Notes: generated by a model not told the origin, from the letters alone. Numbered from the stretch's first letter, positions 9,997 through 21,544 are shown. The stretch: DNA of 64,000 nucleotides from Gigaspora margarita (GCA_009809945.1 WTPW01000340.1:157892-221891), one strand, 5' to 3'. Numbers and translations: made by a program.

Positions 9997-12416
9997 TCAC
10001 AAGTCATTATTAGGAAAGTCATCGTCATTGCTAAGAAAGTTATTATCAGGAAAGTTATTATCAGGAAAGTTATCATCAGGAAAGTCATCATCATAGAAAT
10101 CATAATCAGGGAAGTCATCATCAGGGAAGTCATTATCATCAGGGACATCATCATCAGGGAAGTCATCATCAGGAAAGTTATTGACAGAAAAGTTATTATC
10201 AGAGAAGTTATTATCATCACCAAGAAAGTTATTATCGTAAGAAAAATTCACTTCATTAAGAGAATTTTCTTTATTAAATAACATAATTTGATCTTCGCTT
10301 TTAAAAAAATCTTTAATAGATTTCTGCTTCATGGACTCAGTAATTTTTCATTTCGTTAATAGTATGTACTTTTGGAATACTGCTAAGTCATTATCATTAA
10401 AGAAAAAATTATTGTCCATTTGTTCAGCGAATAAAATGAAAGTTTTTAACCCATTTAATCCTTCAGCAGGAAAAATTTTTGGTAGCTCTTCATCGGAGTC
10501 ATCTGGATCGCCTTGCTCACATTCTAATTGCTCTGCTAATATAATTTCAACAATTTGGTTGTCATCAAGTGCTTCTTCTGTAGGTATGTAAGTATCATTA
10601 ACCTTGATATAAGTATCTATTTCTTGTGAAACCGTTTGATCAGTAAGATCAATTACTAATTCATGTATTTCATTTTCCTCATGCTCAATTGTTTCTAAAT
10701 ATGTATTATATGCAACCTCAACATCATCGTCCAGCACCAATGGCAAAATACCAGTCTTTGTCCAACAATTTGCCATTGTTAACTCATCTACTTCATTCCA
10801 CGAAGCTGCCATATAATTAATAGCATCTTTAATAGTCAGTTTATTTCTAACAAAAAAAAAATTAATCTTTAACATGCTTACAAGTAAATAAGATTTATAG
10901 ATTACTGATTTCGAAATAAATACATTACTAATTTAATTCGAAATCAGAAACCTAATATTTAATTTTAATTAAACAGTAAATTTACTCAGGATCTCGAATA
11001 TCTAGTCCACTTTCAAACTGATCCAGAACATGTTGAATATATTTTTTTTGATATTTTGCCTTGAAGCATTTAATGATCCCCGCATCCATAGGTTGAAGAT
11101 GCGAGGTAGTATTAGCAGGCAAAAATTTAACTTGAATATTTGTTGGCTTATAGTCAGATAAATCAGAAAGTGTATAAACACTGGATCGACTTCTACCACG
11201 TTTGCCTTTGCTATGTTGAACAGTATAACTTTGTTGGTTATCTTGAGTAATATTATTTGATTTTGGGTGACCAGGACGACGACCATGACCACGACCATGA
11301 CCATGACCATGACTGCGACCATGACTGCGACCACTTCTGTTGCGATTTGATCTAGTAGGATTTACTTCTTCAGAATTGCTCTGGCCAAGCTCCTCATCAG
11401 AATTTGGGTCAAAATGACTTGTTGCATTGTCAAGTAAAAGTAAAACTTTTCAATTTTCAAACTGAAATTTTTGGTCAAGTTCTTTTAACCATTCTCCAAA
11501 TATTTCACTTCTCATCCATGCTTTTAAATTAGCACGGTATGTTACTGGTAGTGTAGCATGATTTATTCTAGCTAATGCCCGTGATTCAATTAAAGATCCT
11601 ACTACAAGGGGCCTTATTTTTTCAGTACCAGTTGTATTGCATGCTAAAAGAATAGAGATACGGGTATGATCCTAAATTTATTAAATTTTAAGAAAATTTA
11701 ATTAGTTAATACTGTAATATGAAATATTAATAGTCTAAACTTTTAAATTTAAATTTTATTTATTAATGATAAAATAACAAACTACTTTCTTTTTTCCATC
11801 CTGGACGAGATTGAGATGCCAATGTTTAATTTGGTGCCAAGCGAAAAAACAATCCTGTTTCATTAGCATTAAATACATCCTTTAATGCATATCCTTGAAT
11901 AATGTTTCGCAAATTTTGTCAGAATTCTGGAAGATTGTTGGTTGAAACACTGCCGACTTCTCCATGCAATTTAAAATTTCGCAAACCATTTCGTTTTTTG
12001 AATTGCCTAATCCAACCATTTGAAAATTTCAGCTCATTATCAGGTAATGAAAGTGCTTTAACAAAATAAGCTGCTTTTTCTTTAATAATTGCTTCAGTCA
12101 AAAACAACCCTTTACTAACAACCTGCTCGACCCATAGCCTCATAGCTTGGTCTAATAAAGGAAATTTTACTTTTTTATGACGAAAAGTTTCAGAAGTTAC
12201 TTGATTCTTAACAACGGCCAACCATTTATCTTGTTCTTTGAGAATTTTAGAAATGGTTGAACGTTCAAGATTCAGTTCAGAATTTTGAGCATTAAAGTGC
12301 TCTGCGATTTGAATTTGTGTTTTATTAGGATTTTTTATGTGGTATTTACAAATATCACATTTTAAGCTATCACTAACTGCCGTACGTGCTGTTTTAATTA
12401 TTTGGTTAGACATCAT
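9997..12416 (-). pseudogene. Tigger-type DDE transposase, broken
   Basis: Starts MMSNQIIKTARTAVSDSLK at 12416. Residues 1-60 resemble a Psq-type HTH and 70-150 a CENP-B-type HTH (WIRQFKKRNGLRNFKLHG). The DDE core follows with NANETGLFFRLAP (11850 region; the first catalytic Asp of NADETG is Asn here), an intron-like gap about 11786-11672, then LLLLDNATSHFDP (second Asp) and LQPMDAGIIKCF (third Asp). In-frame stops occur after LPEF, after RLAPN and where ENW-K would be expected. A long insertion rich in His, Gly and Arg (GRSHGRSHGHGHGRGHGRR) separates the second and third Asp. The C-terminal part 10875-10348 has AINYMAASWNEVDELTMANC and WTKTGILP, typical of Tigger; the last piece (10332-9997, other frame) begins with a PCNA-binding-like box, KQKSIKDFF, and ends in an acidic repeat tail. 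Confidence 0.85.
10010..10230 (-). repeat. Coding minisatellite, acidic FPDD repeats
   Basis: About fifteen copies of a 12-18 base unit (GGAAAGTCATCATCA on the plus strand). On the minus strand they read NNFPDDDFPDDDVPDD and the like, forming the tail of the transposase C-terminal piece. All other frames are also open because the unit lacks stops, so the Met/Ile-rich ORFs there are artefacts. Confidence 0.75.
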
Positions 12417-12775
12417 AATACAACAATAACCTAAATATTTTTGAGCAGAGAAGGTAAGAAAGTTCGAATAAGCATAGATATGCTCCTTTTATACACTAGC
12501 TAGTATATTAAATCATGCCTTTACGCAATTGTTATCATTTATTATTTTAAAATAAAATATTTATAGAGAATATGATTAGCAGAATCTAAAGTCAAGATCT
12601 ATTTTATTTCTTTACATCTTATCAATCAGCAAAAGACTTACTTATCTTTAAATGAATATAATCAGCATATTATTTTAGAATCAAGAAATTTGGACAGGTT
12701 TGATTAATATCATAAAACCAGAGATCTTTATATTTAATCAGCCAGATACCTGTTTATATTAAATAATAAATAAGG

Positions 12776-12832
12776 AATGGACTAGAAAGACCCTTTGATA
12801 ACAAATATCGAAAGGGTTTTTCTAGTCCATTT
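12776..12832. repeat. Hairpin with 20-base arms
   Basis: TGGACTAGAAAGACCCTTT and its near-exact reverse complement AAAGGGTTTTTCTAGTCCA are separated by GATAACAAATATCG. It lies upstream of the transposase gene within the Tigger element and could fold as a stem-loop in DNA or RNA. Confidence 0.7.
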
Positions 12833-12839
12833 TAGTAAT

Positions 12840-14110
12840 GCAGAAGAATCATCCAAATGAATTTTTTGAGATACATGTTACAGTTTCGGTTATAGCAAAA
12901 TCTGTATGAGCCCCAATGTACCATAAAAAATTAGTTATGTAACTTTAATCGATGGCGTAACTTTATAAACTGGCAAGTTTGGTAGCTCGAATATTTAATG
13001 AAAGGCAAAACTAAAGAAAGTCTAACTCTGGTATTTTAAATTTATACACATAAATATTTTAACCAAAGTTAGATGTTTCTTGGTGAAGCACATTTAAAAA
13101 TAATAAAGTGAATGTCACAATAGTTACAAGAATCTAATTGCAAATTTTTTTATTATAAATTCATCAATTGGCAATTCCATCAAATTCTTAAAATTCAACG
13201 TGTGAACTAGTTCACTTTTCATGTGTAGTAAGTTTACTATGATACCGACCATTTGACAATTACAATACAAATTTAAGCAGTATTTGTTAAAAATAAAAAA
13301 GTATAATAATTGACTCATTAAATTAATAAACTTATATACAATAGCATACGTACTAGTTAAGTAGAAAAATCGTTAATTGATTAAATCCATTTTAAGTTAG
13401 TGTGAAGTCCACAAAATAATAAGTTTGGATAATCACTACATAATAAAATCATGATTTTTTATCAAATTGTTACTAGAAAAAGTTAGCGTAGAAATTTTTC
13501 TAATTAGAAAATTATTGAATGGCCGAAGTGTGGGAATTTTGAGTTTTGTGCATTTACATTTTTGGAGAAACGTGATTAGAATGTGGGAAAAAATTTGGAA
13601 TGAAATTAGGACAATCCTATCTATATCTTTAATTCAGGATTTGTGGGTAAAAATCAGACTATGACGATTTCTATTTTAAAATTGTACAGGTATATTATGA
13701 ATTATAAAATAAATCACTATGTTTAATTCTGCTCACTTTGACGATCGTTTTCCAAAGAATATATGTATAATTAACTAATCATTTGATCATTCAATAAATT
13801 ACTAGTATATGAACTGGTTTATTCTAATGCAGCGAATTCAACCTTAACTACATACTGTAGTCACCGAATAGTGAGTAAGTTCTACAGTAGGATTTTTTTA
13901 GAGTAAAAATTATGATAATTTATTACAAACTCAACTTTAACTACTGTATATATCACATTAATAAATTCTGAAACAGAATTCTTTATAGCAAATTATAGTA
14001 TTTTGTGGTAGTATAATATTCCGATGGGTTAGATATTTAATCCAGTAGGCTATAAATGCAAAAATTGCAAAAAACAAAATTGCGATAAAGCAAAAATTGC
14101 GATAAAATCG
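12840..14110. other. Non-coding interior of Tigger
   Basis: No recognisable gene. Two ORFs of 64-65 codons (13124-13318 minus, 13467-13664 plus) have no known resemblance. The segment is probably 5' non-coding sequence plus decayed insertions. Confidence 0.4.
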
Positions 14111-14117
14111 TGTTAAA

Positions 14118-14119
<2 letters not shown>

Positions 14120-14181
<62 letters not shown>
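14120..14181. repeat. Poly-T run of 62
   Basis: An uninterrupted run of 62 T near the right end of the Tigger element. It may be the tail of a minus-strand retroposed copy, but no body or target duplication was found. Confidence 0.85.
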
Positions 14182-14183
<2 letters not shown>

Positions 14184-14689
14184 TAATTCTATATACCGAA
14201 TTTCTATTACCTCTATATATTCACATAATATAAATCACATTATTATATGTGATTATATAGGATTATTACTATATAATCACACCTCTTTATAATCACCATT
14301 TTTGCTACAACAAACCGCGTGATTATAGAGGAGGAAGACTGTAGTAAGTCTATACAAAACCGGATTTTAGTATTATATATATTCTTCGGGGTCCTGGCTA
14401 AGCCCACTAAGATACCAGATCAGGCTGGGCTTTACAATAAGGCCCGCGGGTACCCAATAGCTGGTTAAATTTTATTAGGTATGCAACTTGCTCCTCAACC
14501 AAAAATGGTTAAAATTGTCATGAACTGTATTACTGGTTAACTCCTATTCCATTTTCTGCTTTCAGAAATAGGACACTTATTTCAAAATAAGTTAATTACG
14601 AATCCTATTATGAGTTTTTTTTTTTACTAATCAACTTTCTATATTACGACATAGTTGCATAATTTGTTTTGGAGTTGTCGCCATTTGTT

Positions 14690-15480
14690 GGTGCCTTCAC
14701 TAGTGTAATTAGTAGAGTTTGAGGCTTTCGTCACTTCGATCTGTGGAGTTTTAAGTCTTCTGTTATCTCAGTGTCGTCACTGGAATTTTGAGTTTTCTGT
14801 TATCTGAATATCATTGTTGGAAATTTTGGGTTTTTATCGCTTCGATTTGTGGAGTCTTGAGCCTTCTGTCTCAGTGTCATTGTTGAAAGTTTGGGCTTTT
14901 GCCATTAGAGTTTTCAAGCTCTTGGTGCATGCTGCAATCTTTGCTTTCATGATTTTGTTGCTTCTGGTATAGTATGGTAGTTGAACTGGAGGTTAAAACC
15001 AGATATAGCACTATGGTTAGTTTCAGTACATAGTAGTAATTAGATTTGGAATACTAGAACTAGTCATAGCAAGATAGTGTGATTCAGAATAGTACAACAA
15101 TTAGAACCAGATGTAGTACGTAGTAAAACTGGACATAGCACGGCAATTGAAACTGAACTAAATGTATCATAGTATTAGAACTGGATATAGCACGGTAGTT
15201 AGAACTAGATATAACATGGTAGTTATATTTGGGATGTTAGAACTAATATTAGATTCGGGACGTTAAAACTGGACATAGCACAGTAGTTAGATTCAGGACA
15301 TTAAAATTGGATATAGTATAGTAATTTGTAAAATGGTAGATTCAGAACATTAAACTGAACATAGAAATTCAGGATGATAAAGCTGGACATAATGCAGAGT
15401 TAAATTCAGAATATTATAACTAGAAATAGTGTGATAGTTAAATTCGTAATGTTAGATCAGGATGTTAAAATGGTTAGGTT
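14690..15480 (+). repeat. Degenerate tandem repeats, two series
   Basis: Series 1 (14690-14960) repeats GTGGAGTYTTRAGYCTTCTG and TCAGTGTCRTYNYTG at 50-90 base spacing. Series 2 (14960-15480) repeats units near 40 bases containing TTAGATTCRGGACRTTA and AACTGGAYATAGCACRGTAG about a dozen times. The repeats are too diverged for a fixed period, and no ORF runs through them. Confidence 0.65.
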
Positions 15481-15743
15481 AGATTTTAAATATATAATAG
15501 ATAAATTTTTGGGCATTGCATAATAATATCTTTTAATTTTTTTTTTAAATGATAAATTTTTTAATTTAAATAAATGTTCATCACTCGAACAATAACAAGA
15601 TTAATAAAACTCCTTACTTACAAATAAAGTAAATTAAGTAGTAATAGTTGTACAAAACATTCAGAACTCTTTCCGACGATCATCTGAACCAACTTTTCCA
15701 AGAAGACCGAACTGTAGAAATCCTATATATATTATACAACTTC

Positions 15744-16190
15744 TTAATACAAACCTTCTTTTGGAGTATCTGAAAACAAGAGTTCTTTCTGGGATGACTG
15801 AAAGAGAGTTGAAAGAGAAGCTCTTGGGTAGGGCTCCCTGGTATAAAACACAAAAACTATCGAACAGTAGTTGGTTACGCCGTGACCAGAAGTCTTTGTC
15901 ACAAAGTTCAAATTCGTTTGAGTCTTAGTGGAAGCTGTATAATTTTCTGTAGACTGCAAAACTTACATGGTTTTAAATCCACAAAACAAGTTGGACCGCT
16001 TGGCATTTTTTTCGCTCCTTTGGCTTTTTCAAAATTTCAACAAAAGTGGGTGATTTGGCTTACCCCCTTCAAAAGATCAGCATTGTTTACTTCTTCCAAA
16101 TTGGGAATGCGGCTACCATATCGGATCGTTACCAAGGCCAAACCACGGACCTGTCGAGGTAAACAAGAAACATCACGTGTATGACTTACG
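15744..16190 (-). pseudogene. Unidentified coding vestige
   Basis: The minus strand reads DLDRSVSHTRDVSCLPRQ and VRGLALVTIRYGSRIPNLEE, then after a stop KGAKKMPSGPTCFVDLKPCK. The base composition is richer in GC than the neighbours, and the two segments sit in one frame, which suggests a decayed gene. I do not recognise the family. It lies inside the hAT-like element E. Confidence 0.35.
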
Positions 16191-16199
16191 GACCGGTCA

Positions 16200-16739
16200 A
16201 GATCAGATAGAAAATTATATAAAATGGAGAAAAAATGAAATTTTGTTTTTGTTCATAGCCATAGTTTATTAGATTTGTTTTTCCCTTAAAGGGTTTTTCT
16301 TTTTTGTACATATAATACCTATCGCTTTTTGTGTAGTATTATATAATTTTTATTTTTAGCCTCTTATAGGCGAATCTCTTTTGTTATAGACCGTCTCTTT
16401 TACCTTTTTTTTCTTTTTTCTTTTTTCTTTTTTTTGTTTGTATTTGGTTTTTCGTTTAGGTAGTAGTAGTTTCTCCCCATTTAGTTTACCTTTTCTTTTT
16501 TTTCTTTTTCGATAAGTTTTTTTTTTCTAGTAGAATTCTTCTATCCAGGAAGCTAGGAGAAGAAGGTTTAAAAGTAGGCGGTCTGACAAAGTTTCTGGCT
16601 TAAGTCAGTATAGCAGGTCACATTTGTTCTTGTTTATCAAGAAGGGATGATGTCAGACTTATTAGTAGTTTAGTAGTATACTTTACATTTGTGGTTTGTG
16701 TATGTATTTGACAAAATAAAAGTACTAGCGAGACTGCCG

Positions 16740-16771
<32 letters not shown>
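16200..16771 (+). mobile_element. Retroposed 3' end with poly-A tail
   Basis: T-rich sequence with pyrimidine tracts ending in an AATAAAAG signal (about 16715) and 27 A (16745-16771). This is the shape of a 5'-truncated LINE 3' end or a processed transcript on the plus strand. The source was not identified and no clean target duplication was found. Confidence 0.45.
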
Positions 16772-17037
16772 TAGTTGTACAAAATCAGGATTTATAATAC
16801 GTCATGTGTCACACAACTTAAACTGTATTAAGACTGGATTTAATAATTTTTTGTGCTATATATGTGGGCTAACAGGCCAGATCGGGCCAGTATCAGGCCT
16901 ATATGAGGCCTGACCCGGGCCCGGCTCGTCTAGTTATAACTGGGTACAGGTCCAGATCAGGCTTAGAAATATTTTTATTGGGCTTATGAAAGCCCGGCCT
17001 GATCTGGCCTGACCCAGCCCATTCCGGATCCTAGCGG

Positions 17038-17317
17038 CAGTGTTGTCATGAGACAGCTTTGAACAATGATTTGAACAATCTTAGACAATCTTGAACAATT
17101 AAATAAAGTAAAATTACTTAAAATTTTATTAAGATAACCTATTTTAATTTTAACTGGAATGTGTTCAGCATCTAAAAAAATATATAGTTATATATTTTTT
17201 AGATAGATTTATTAATTATTAAAGCCTGGACAAGCTTTGGACAATCTTGGACATTTGGACAATTTTGGACATGGACAAGCCAAAAAAGGCTATGGACAGC
17301 CAAAATGTATAACACTG
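17038..17317. mobile_element. hAT MITE, copy 1
   Basis: Ends CAGTGTTGTC and AACACTG; a perfect 8-base target duplication, CCTAGCGG, at 17030-17037 and 17318-17325. The interior is built from TTGNACAATNTTGGACA words and an AT-rich centre. It is inserted at the right edge of element E. The inverted relative at 34202-34491 is about 85% similar. Confidence 0.9.
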
Positions 17318-17329
17318 CCTAGCGGTAGA

Positions 17330-18076
17330 TAATAGTTTAAATAAATATGTAAATATCAATTTAGAACTTAGCGAAAGCAATTTAGAATTAATAAAATGAA
17401 AATAAAACTAATTTAATAATTAAAATATATAATCAAAGTTTACTTACATGCTTATAGTAATTTTAAAATATCAAATTTAGTTTCAAAACTAAGGGGCATG
17501 CTATTTATCACATGATTTTTACCATGGATATATGGTTAGTGATAGTGATCATGTCTATATATTATATTAACAAATCAAAATTAGATAAAGTGATCATACC
17601 ATACATGGATGGGAGTAGCTACTAGATAAAAAAATCACGTAATAAATGGCACGCCCCTAACCAGTAAAAAAAAAATAAGCCAAAATTTTCTACTTTAATT
17701 TTAATCGAAAAATTCTAATCTATAAACCCAATTTTTATTCTATTAGTATTAATATATAATATATTAGATATATACAAAATTGCTAAATATCACCACTAGT
17801 GATCATTGCCAGTAATTAACAACAAAGCATAACATGTAAATTAAAAAATTTTTTGCAAATAAAAATTAAAATTTGATTAAGATTAGGGATAGGGTTAAGA
17901 ATTGGGATGGGGCATAGTTATACCAAAATTTTATGAGAAAATTTTTTTGTTAAAGCCTCAAAGGTGATTTTATAGACAAAATTTAAAGATACGAATATAT
18001 ACTAGTGATGATCACCAGTGGCAATAAATAGCAACCTTCAGATATATAAATAAAATAATACAGTATATTTACTCTA
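17330..18076. other. AT-rich spacer, nothing firm
   Basis: Contains two loosely mirrored stretches (CACGTAATAAATGGC at 17636 and GCTATTTATCACATGATTTT at 17500; ATCACCACTAGTGATCATTG at 17790 and TAGTGATGATCACCAGTGG at 18003) that may be MITE remnants. No gene. Confidence 0.35.
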
Positions 18077-20260
18077 TTATAATTGAATTGTAAGTCTAGT
18101 ATCTTTTTCAAAAAAAGTTGGTATATTATGAGTATAAAAATAAAGATTTCTGGTATCATATTTGATTATTTCTAAAATAGCAGCTTTTTTAACTTTTTCT
18201 TTGCCACCGTCTTTCAAACTTTTTTGAAAAAATATGAGACCTGCTGGTGGTTTTTCTTTTCCACTACAGCACATGAATAACTTGCTACTCCAAAACTAGT
18301 ATGCAAATCTTTAAATTCTTCTACATAATACACTAATGCATGAATATAAAGTATTATATCTGCAGGCCGATATAACTCTTTGACAAATAGTTTGGAATTA
18401 AAAGTTCCTTTTGATTTTGTTAAAAAAAGATTTAACTATATGATGGCTTTAGCTTTAAACTGATCACCTGTTACTTCGAGATTTTTGATATCTTCATATA
18501 GTTGGACAAAACTATTTTACAAGTTGCATACTAATATTGCACAATCATTAGGTAAAATTCTTGCAAAGTTGAAGTTGTAAAGTACCTTAAGCTTATCACC
18601 TCTATTAGGGAAGTATATTTCCAACTAGTTGTTCCTTTCTCTTGCTAAAATTCAAAATAAACATTAATTCTTTTCATTTCTTTAATAATTTCAAAATATT
18701 TGCAATCAAATTTTTTAGTGGCTTTGAGCTTTGCTATTATTAAAGACCACAATCGATCCCAAATACATAGCAACAAATGAAGTTCGTCAATAATCCAATT
18801 ATGTAAAGGAATCATAAAAAAAATTAGTTTTTTTATATGTCTGTCAATATTTATATAGTTAGATTAATAGTATCAATATTTTTACTGATTTCCTAGTCTT
18901 TTCAAAATTACTATTCTCATTTTTCTTACAGTTGCACCGTAAGCAAAAATAATTAGCATTAGCTGCCTTGTGTTCAAGACAAAGTACAAGCATTTTCCAA
19001 TCTGCTAAAAAATACAAATAAACTTTTCATAGTTGTTCTTGTTTGTCAATAAACCCATTTTTTATATTCTCTAAATCTAAAATCAAAAGTGCTAGTACAG
19101 TTTCTAAGCTTTCATACTTTTCTACTCCTGGATAAAGAACTAATATATGGTAATAATCAGGCTTGTGAATATTTGATAAATCATTTAATATACTAAATAT
19201 AAACATCATATACTTTACTTTATATTCAACATTGTGAATTCACAGGTAAATATTTCTTGACTCTAAATTTAATATTTTATTTTGTATTAATATTGGAATT
19301 AGATAAGCTAAAATATCTTTAATTGATCTGTATATGCCTTTTCCAACTGATTTTATGACTGATTCATCAATATTTTGATCATTAAAATAAATTTTTTCAT
19401 CAATTAATTTAGTTGAATCATTTAATAAATTTGATAAAATATCAAATAAAACAGTTTTTATTTGACTTGCTATATTATACATAAGTTGTTTTTTCACTTT
19501 AGAAACTGCCCATTCACATGGCAAGCTTTGACTAAAATTAGCAATTGTTCTATATGCAGATTGCAATACTTTGCTAATGTCTATTGCTTTAACAGCTACT
19601 AATAAACATAATTTTTCTGTATTACTATGAAGTTGATTATAAACAAATGAATAAGAATAACTATTAATTGTAAAATTTATTTCATTTAATATAACAATAT
19701 CATCATTATAAAAAATAGTTTTTATTTGCTCTTGAGCTGCTTAATAAAGCATGGTTGCTCCTTTTTTACTTCTATTTTGTCGATCTGATTTACTTAACAA
19801 TGAATATGGTATTAAACTATGATTAACTTGTTTTATTTTTCAAATATTTTTTATTTGTTGTAGTTGTAATCCAAACAAAAGAATTTCATTCTATTTTGTA
19901 CCAGAAGTTTTTTTTGATTTTTTTTATTTAAAATTTTTTTAGTTTTTGATTCGATAGCCTATTAAAATATAAATATAATATTTTATTAAATTATTTTAAT
20001 AATAACAAAGTAACAATTTTAATATATAGTACATACTTTTTGATATAAATTTGCAGTTACAGAAGAACTTTCTTTAGATTCTACATAATCAGTAGGTTTA
20101 TCACCATAAGCAATTCAAAACTTTACATTCTTTTCACAATAATGAATTAAACAAATAGCTGTTTTTTGGTTGTTTTTTTTCCATATAAAGTATGAACAAT
20201 ATAATTATTAGGGATTTTGTAACTTTCGGGTTTTTTAGTATACTAGGTAAATGCATAGTA
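18077..20260 (-). pseudogene. Broken member of DELH/DRLW protein family
   Basis: Minus-strand pieces in order: a lysine-rich N-terminal part (SYSYSFVYNQLHSNTEKLCL), SAYRTIANFSQSLPCEWAVS (19566 region), PDYYHILVLYPGVEKYESLE, CLEHKAANANYFCLRC with paired cysteines, IPLHNWIIDELHLLLCIWDR followed by LWSLIIAKLKATKKF, ELYRPADIILYIHALVYYVE and SCAVVEKKNHQQVSYFF, and ending about 18077 with KYDTRNLYFYTHNIP. I recall the DELH-LR-DRLW and YHVPEF-like motifs from a large uncharacterised family multiplied in arbuscular mycorrhizal fungi and some animals, perhaps mobile; the function is not known to me. Many stops and frame changes show it is dead. Confidence 0.6.
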
Positions 20261-20379
20261 TTGTTTGTCTAAAGCCAAATATTTATATAAATATAATAAA
20301 TTATAATTAAAAAAGTTTGATATTTATTAGGTAAAAACATAGCATTGTTTGTCTAGAACTCACTTTTATTTCTTGTACT

Positions 20380-20700
20380 ATAAATTTTATATATACTCTA
20401 ATTTATAGAATTAATAATAACTTTCGATCTACTGGTCCTTTTTGGATGACTTAACTATCAAAATTTTTGTCTTAATGAGATAATTATAACAAGCTCAAAA
20501 TTATTAAAATCCAATTACAGGATCCAAAGATTATTTATCACTAAGTAATTTTTTTAATATTGAATAACTTTTGATCCAACAACCTGTTCTGAATAATTTA
20601 ATCATCAAAACATTATCAAAATTTTTAAGCTAATATATATCAATATTTAGCAAATAATCGATATATATCAATTAAAAACTATTAATATATATCAATATAT
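20380..20700. repeat. Copy of the GATCC-AAAGTTATT dispersed repeat
   Basis: Shares in inverse orientation GATCTACTGGTCC, AACAAGCTCAAAATTATTAA and ACAGGATCC with 32280-32399 and 32683-32840. Both arms surround copies of the same MITE (20718 and 32400), so the repeat seems to be a frequent landing site or part of a larger unit. Confidence 0.5.
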
Positions 20701-20912
20701 AGCTATATATTACTAATAGGGTTCCTTAAATTCAAATCAAATATTGGGTTAATTTGAATTTGATCAAATCAAATTGACCCTGATTTGAAGTTGATTTGAT
20801 TCAAATATTTGGATTTGAATTTGATTTGAATTTGAATTTTTAATAGTAATTTTCAAATTAAATCAAATATTTGTCAAATCAAATCAAATTTGGTCAGATT
20901 TGAATTTGATTA

Positions 20913-21279
20913 AGGATTTTATAATTTATCGCTATGGCGATGTATTGCAACCCCTGATCAGCCAATTATAATGCAGGATCAGGTGTAACGTGAAATTGAA
21001 CCGATTATGATTTTTTTTCAAAAATCGGCTATAACACGAAATTTTGCCTATGAAACCATCTCTCGAGCTCTAACAAAAAAAATTCCACTCGAAATTTTGG
21101 GTTAGAACCACCTTGCTAAAGCACCCTACCCTAACCCTAACCTAACCCTCACCCTAACCCTAAACTAACGAATTTATTTTATTGTTTTGATTTCACGTTA
21201 CACCAGATTGTTTTAATTTCGCATTACACCAGATCTTATAGGGTGCGATATATCGCATAGGCGAAAAAATAAAAAATTC
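20913..21279. mobile_element. Nested MITE with telomere-like repeats
   Basis: A perfect 8-base target duplication TTTGATTA (20905-20912, 21280-21287) and imperfect inverted ends of about 40 bases (ATTTATCGCTATGGCGATGT versus, reversed, ATTTTTTCGCCTATGCGATA). 367 bases. It contains CCCTAA repeats at 21123-21169 and a small inner inverted pair (GGTGTAACGTGAAATTGAA versus TTTCACGTTACACC). Confidence 0.8.
21123..21169 (+). repeat. Interstitial CCCTAA telomere-like repeats
   Basis: Seven near-tandem CCCTAA/CCTAA/CCCTCA units, equal to TTAGGG on the other strand. They lie inside a MITE, so they may be part of that element rather than a fused chromosome end. Confidence 0.8.
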
Positions 21280-21497
21280 TTTGATTAAATCAAATATAAT
21301 CAAATATTTGAATTTGAATTTGATCAAATATTTGATTCAAATATTTGAAGATCAAATCAAATTGCGAAACCCTAATCACTAACAATATATAGGGGATATC
21401 AATAGAAAAGGGACAAATCATTTTTAGTAACTTTTTTTAAAATTTTAAATTAAAATATCTTGACAACTACTAAATCAAATTTAATAAATTTTTTTTT

Positions 21498-21544
<47 letters not shown>

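Larger units (their letters stand above)
8999..14342 (-). mobile_element. pogo/Tigger DNA transposon
   Basis: 23-base perfect TIRs beginning CAGTCTTCCTCCTCTATAAT at 8999 and, inverted, ending at 14342. The element is flanked by TA. TATAATCAC occurs many times just inside both ends (9017-9190 and 14215-14300), which looks like a transposase-binding array. The transposase gene (9997-12416, minus) has a CENP-B-type helix-turn-helix and DDE segments of the Tigger group. TIR sequence start (CAG), TA target and protein agree. The transposase is decayed, so the copy is dead. Confidence 0.9.
7488..17033. mobile_element. Large hAT-like element E hosting Tigger
   Basis: The left end TAAAGTCCGGAATCGAGCC and the right end in reverse complement TAGGATCCGGAATGGGCTG form a TIR. 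Both ends are followed inward by clusters of GGCCNGGCCC words. The flanks GTGGTAGA (7480-7487) and GCGGTAGA (17322-17329, beyond the MITE that inserted at the right edge) form an 8-base target duplication with one change, as expected for hAT. The interior holds the Tigger transposon 8999-14342 and repeats. No hAT transposase was seen. An internal GGCC-rich segment at 14384-14460 repeats the inner side of the left end in inverse orientation. Confidence 0.55.
20718..21373. mobile_element. MULE-like MITE of TTTGAATTTGATT units, interrupted
   Basis: Ends AGGGTTCC and GAAACCCT. The body is made of CAAATTTGAATTTGATCAAA-type words in both directions. It is nearly identical to the 283-base element at 32400-32682 except for a 375-base insertion (20913-21279 plus its target copy). 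The flanks ATTACTAAT and ATCACTAAC suggest a 9-base target duplication with two changes; the other copy has a clean 10-base one. Confidence 0.8.

Noticed and set aside
9930-10281. Three overlapping ORFs (Met/Ile-rich and Asp-rich) on both strands
   Set aside because: All come from one stop-free minisatellite. Only the minus frame with KQKSIKDFF fits the transposase tail; the others are shadows.
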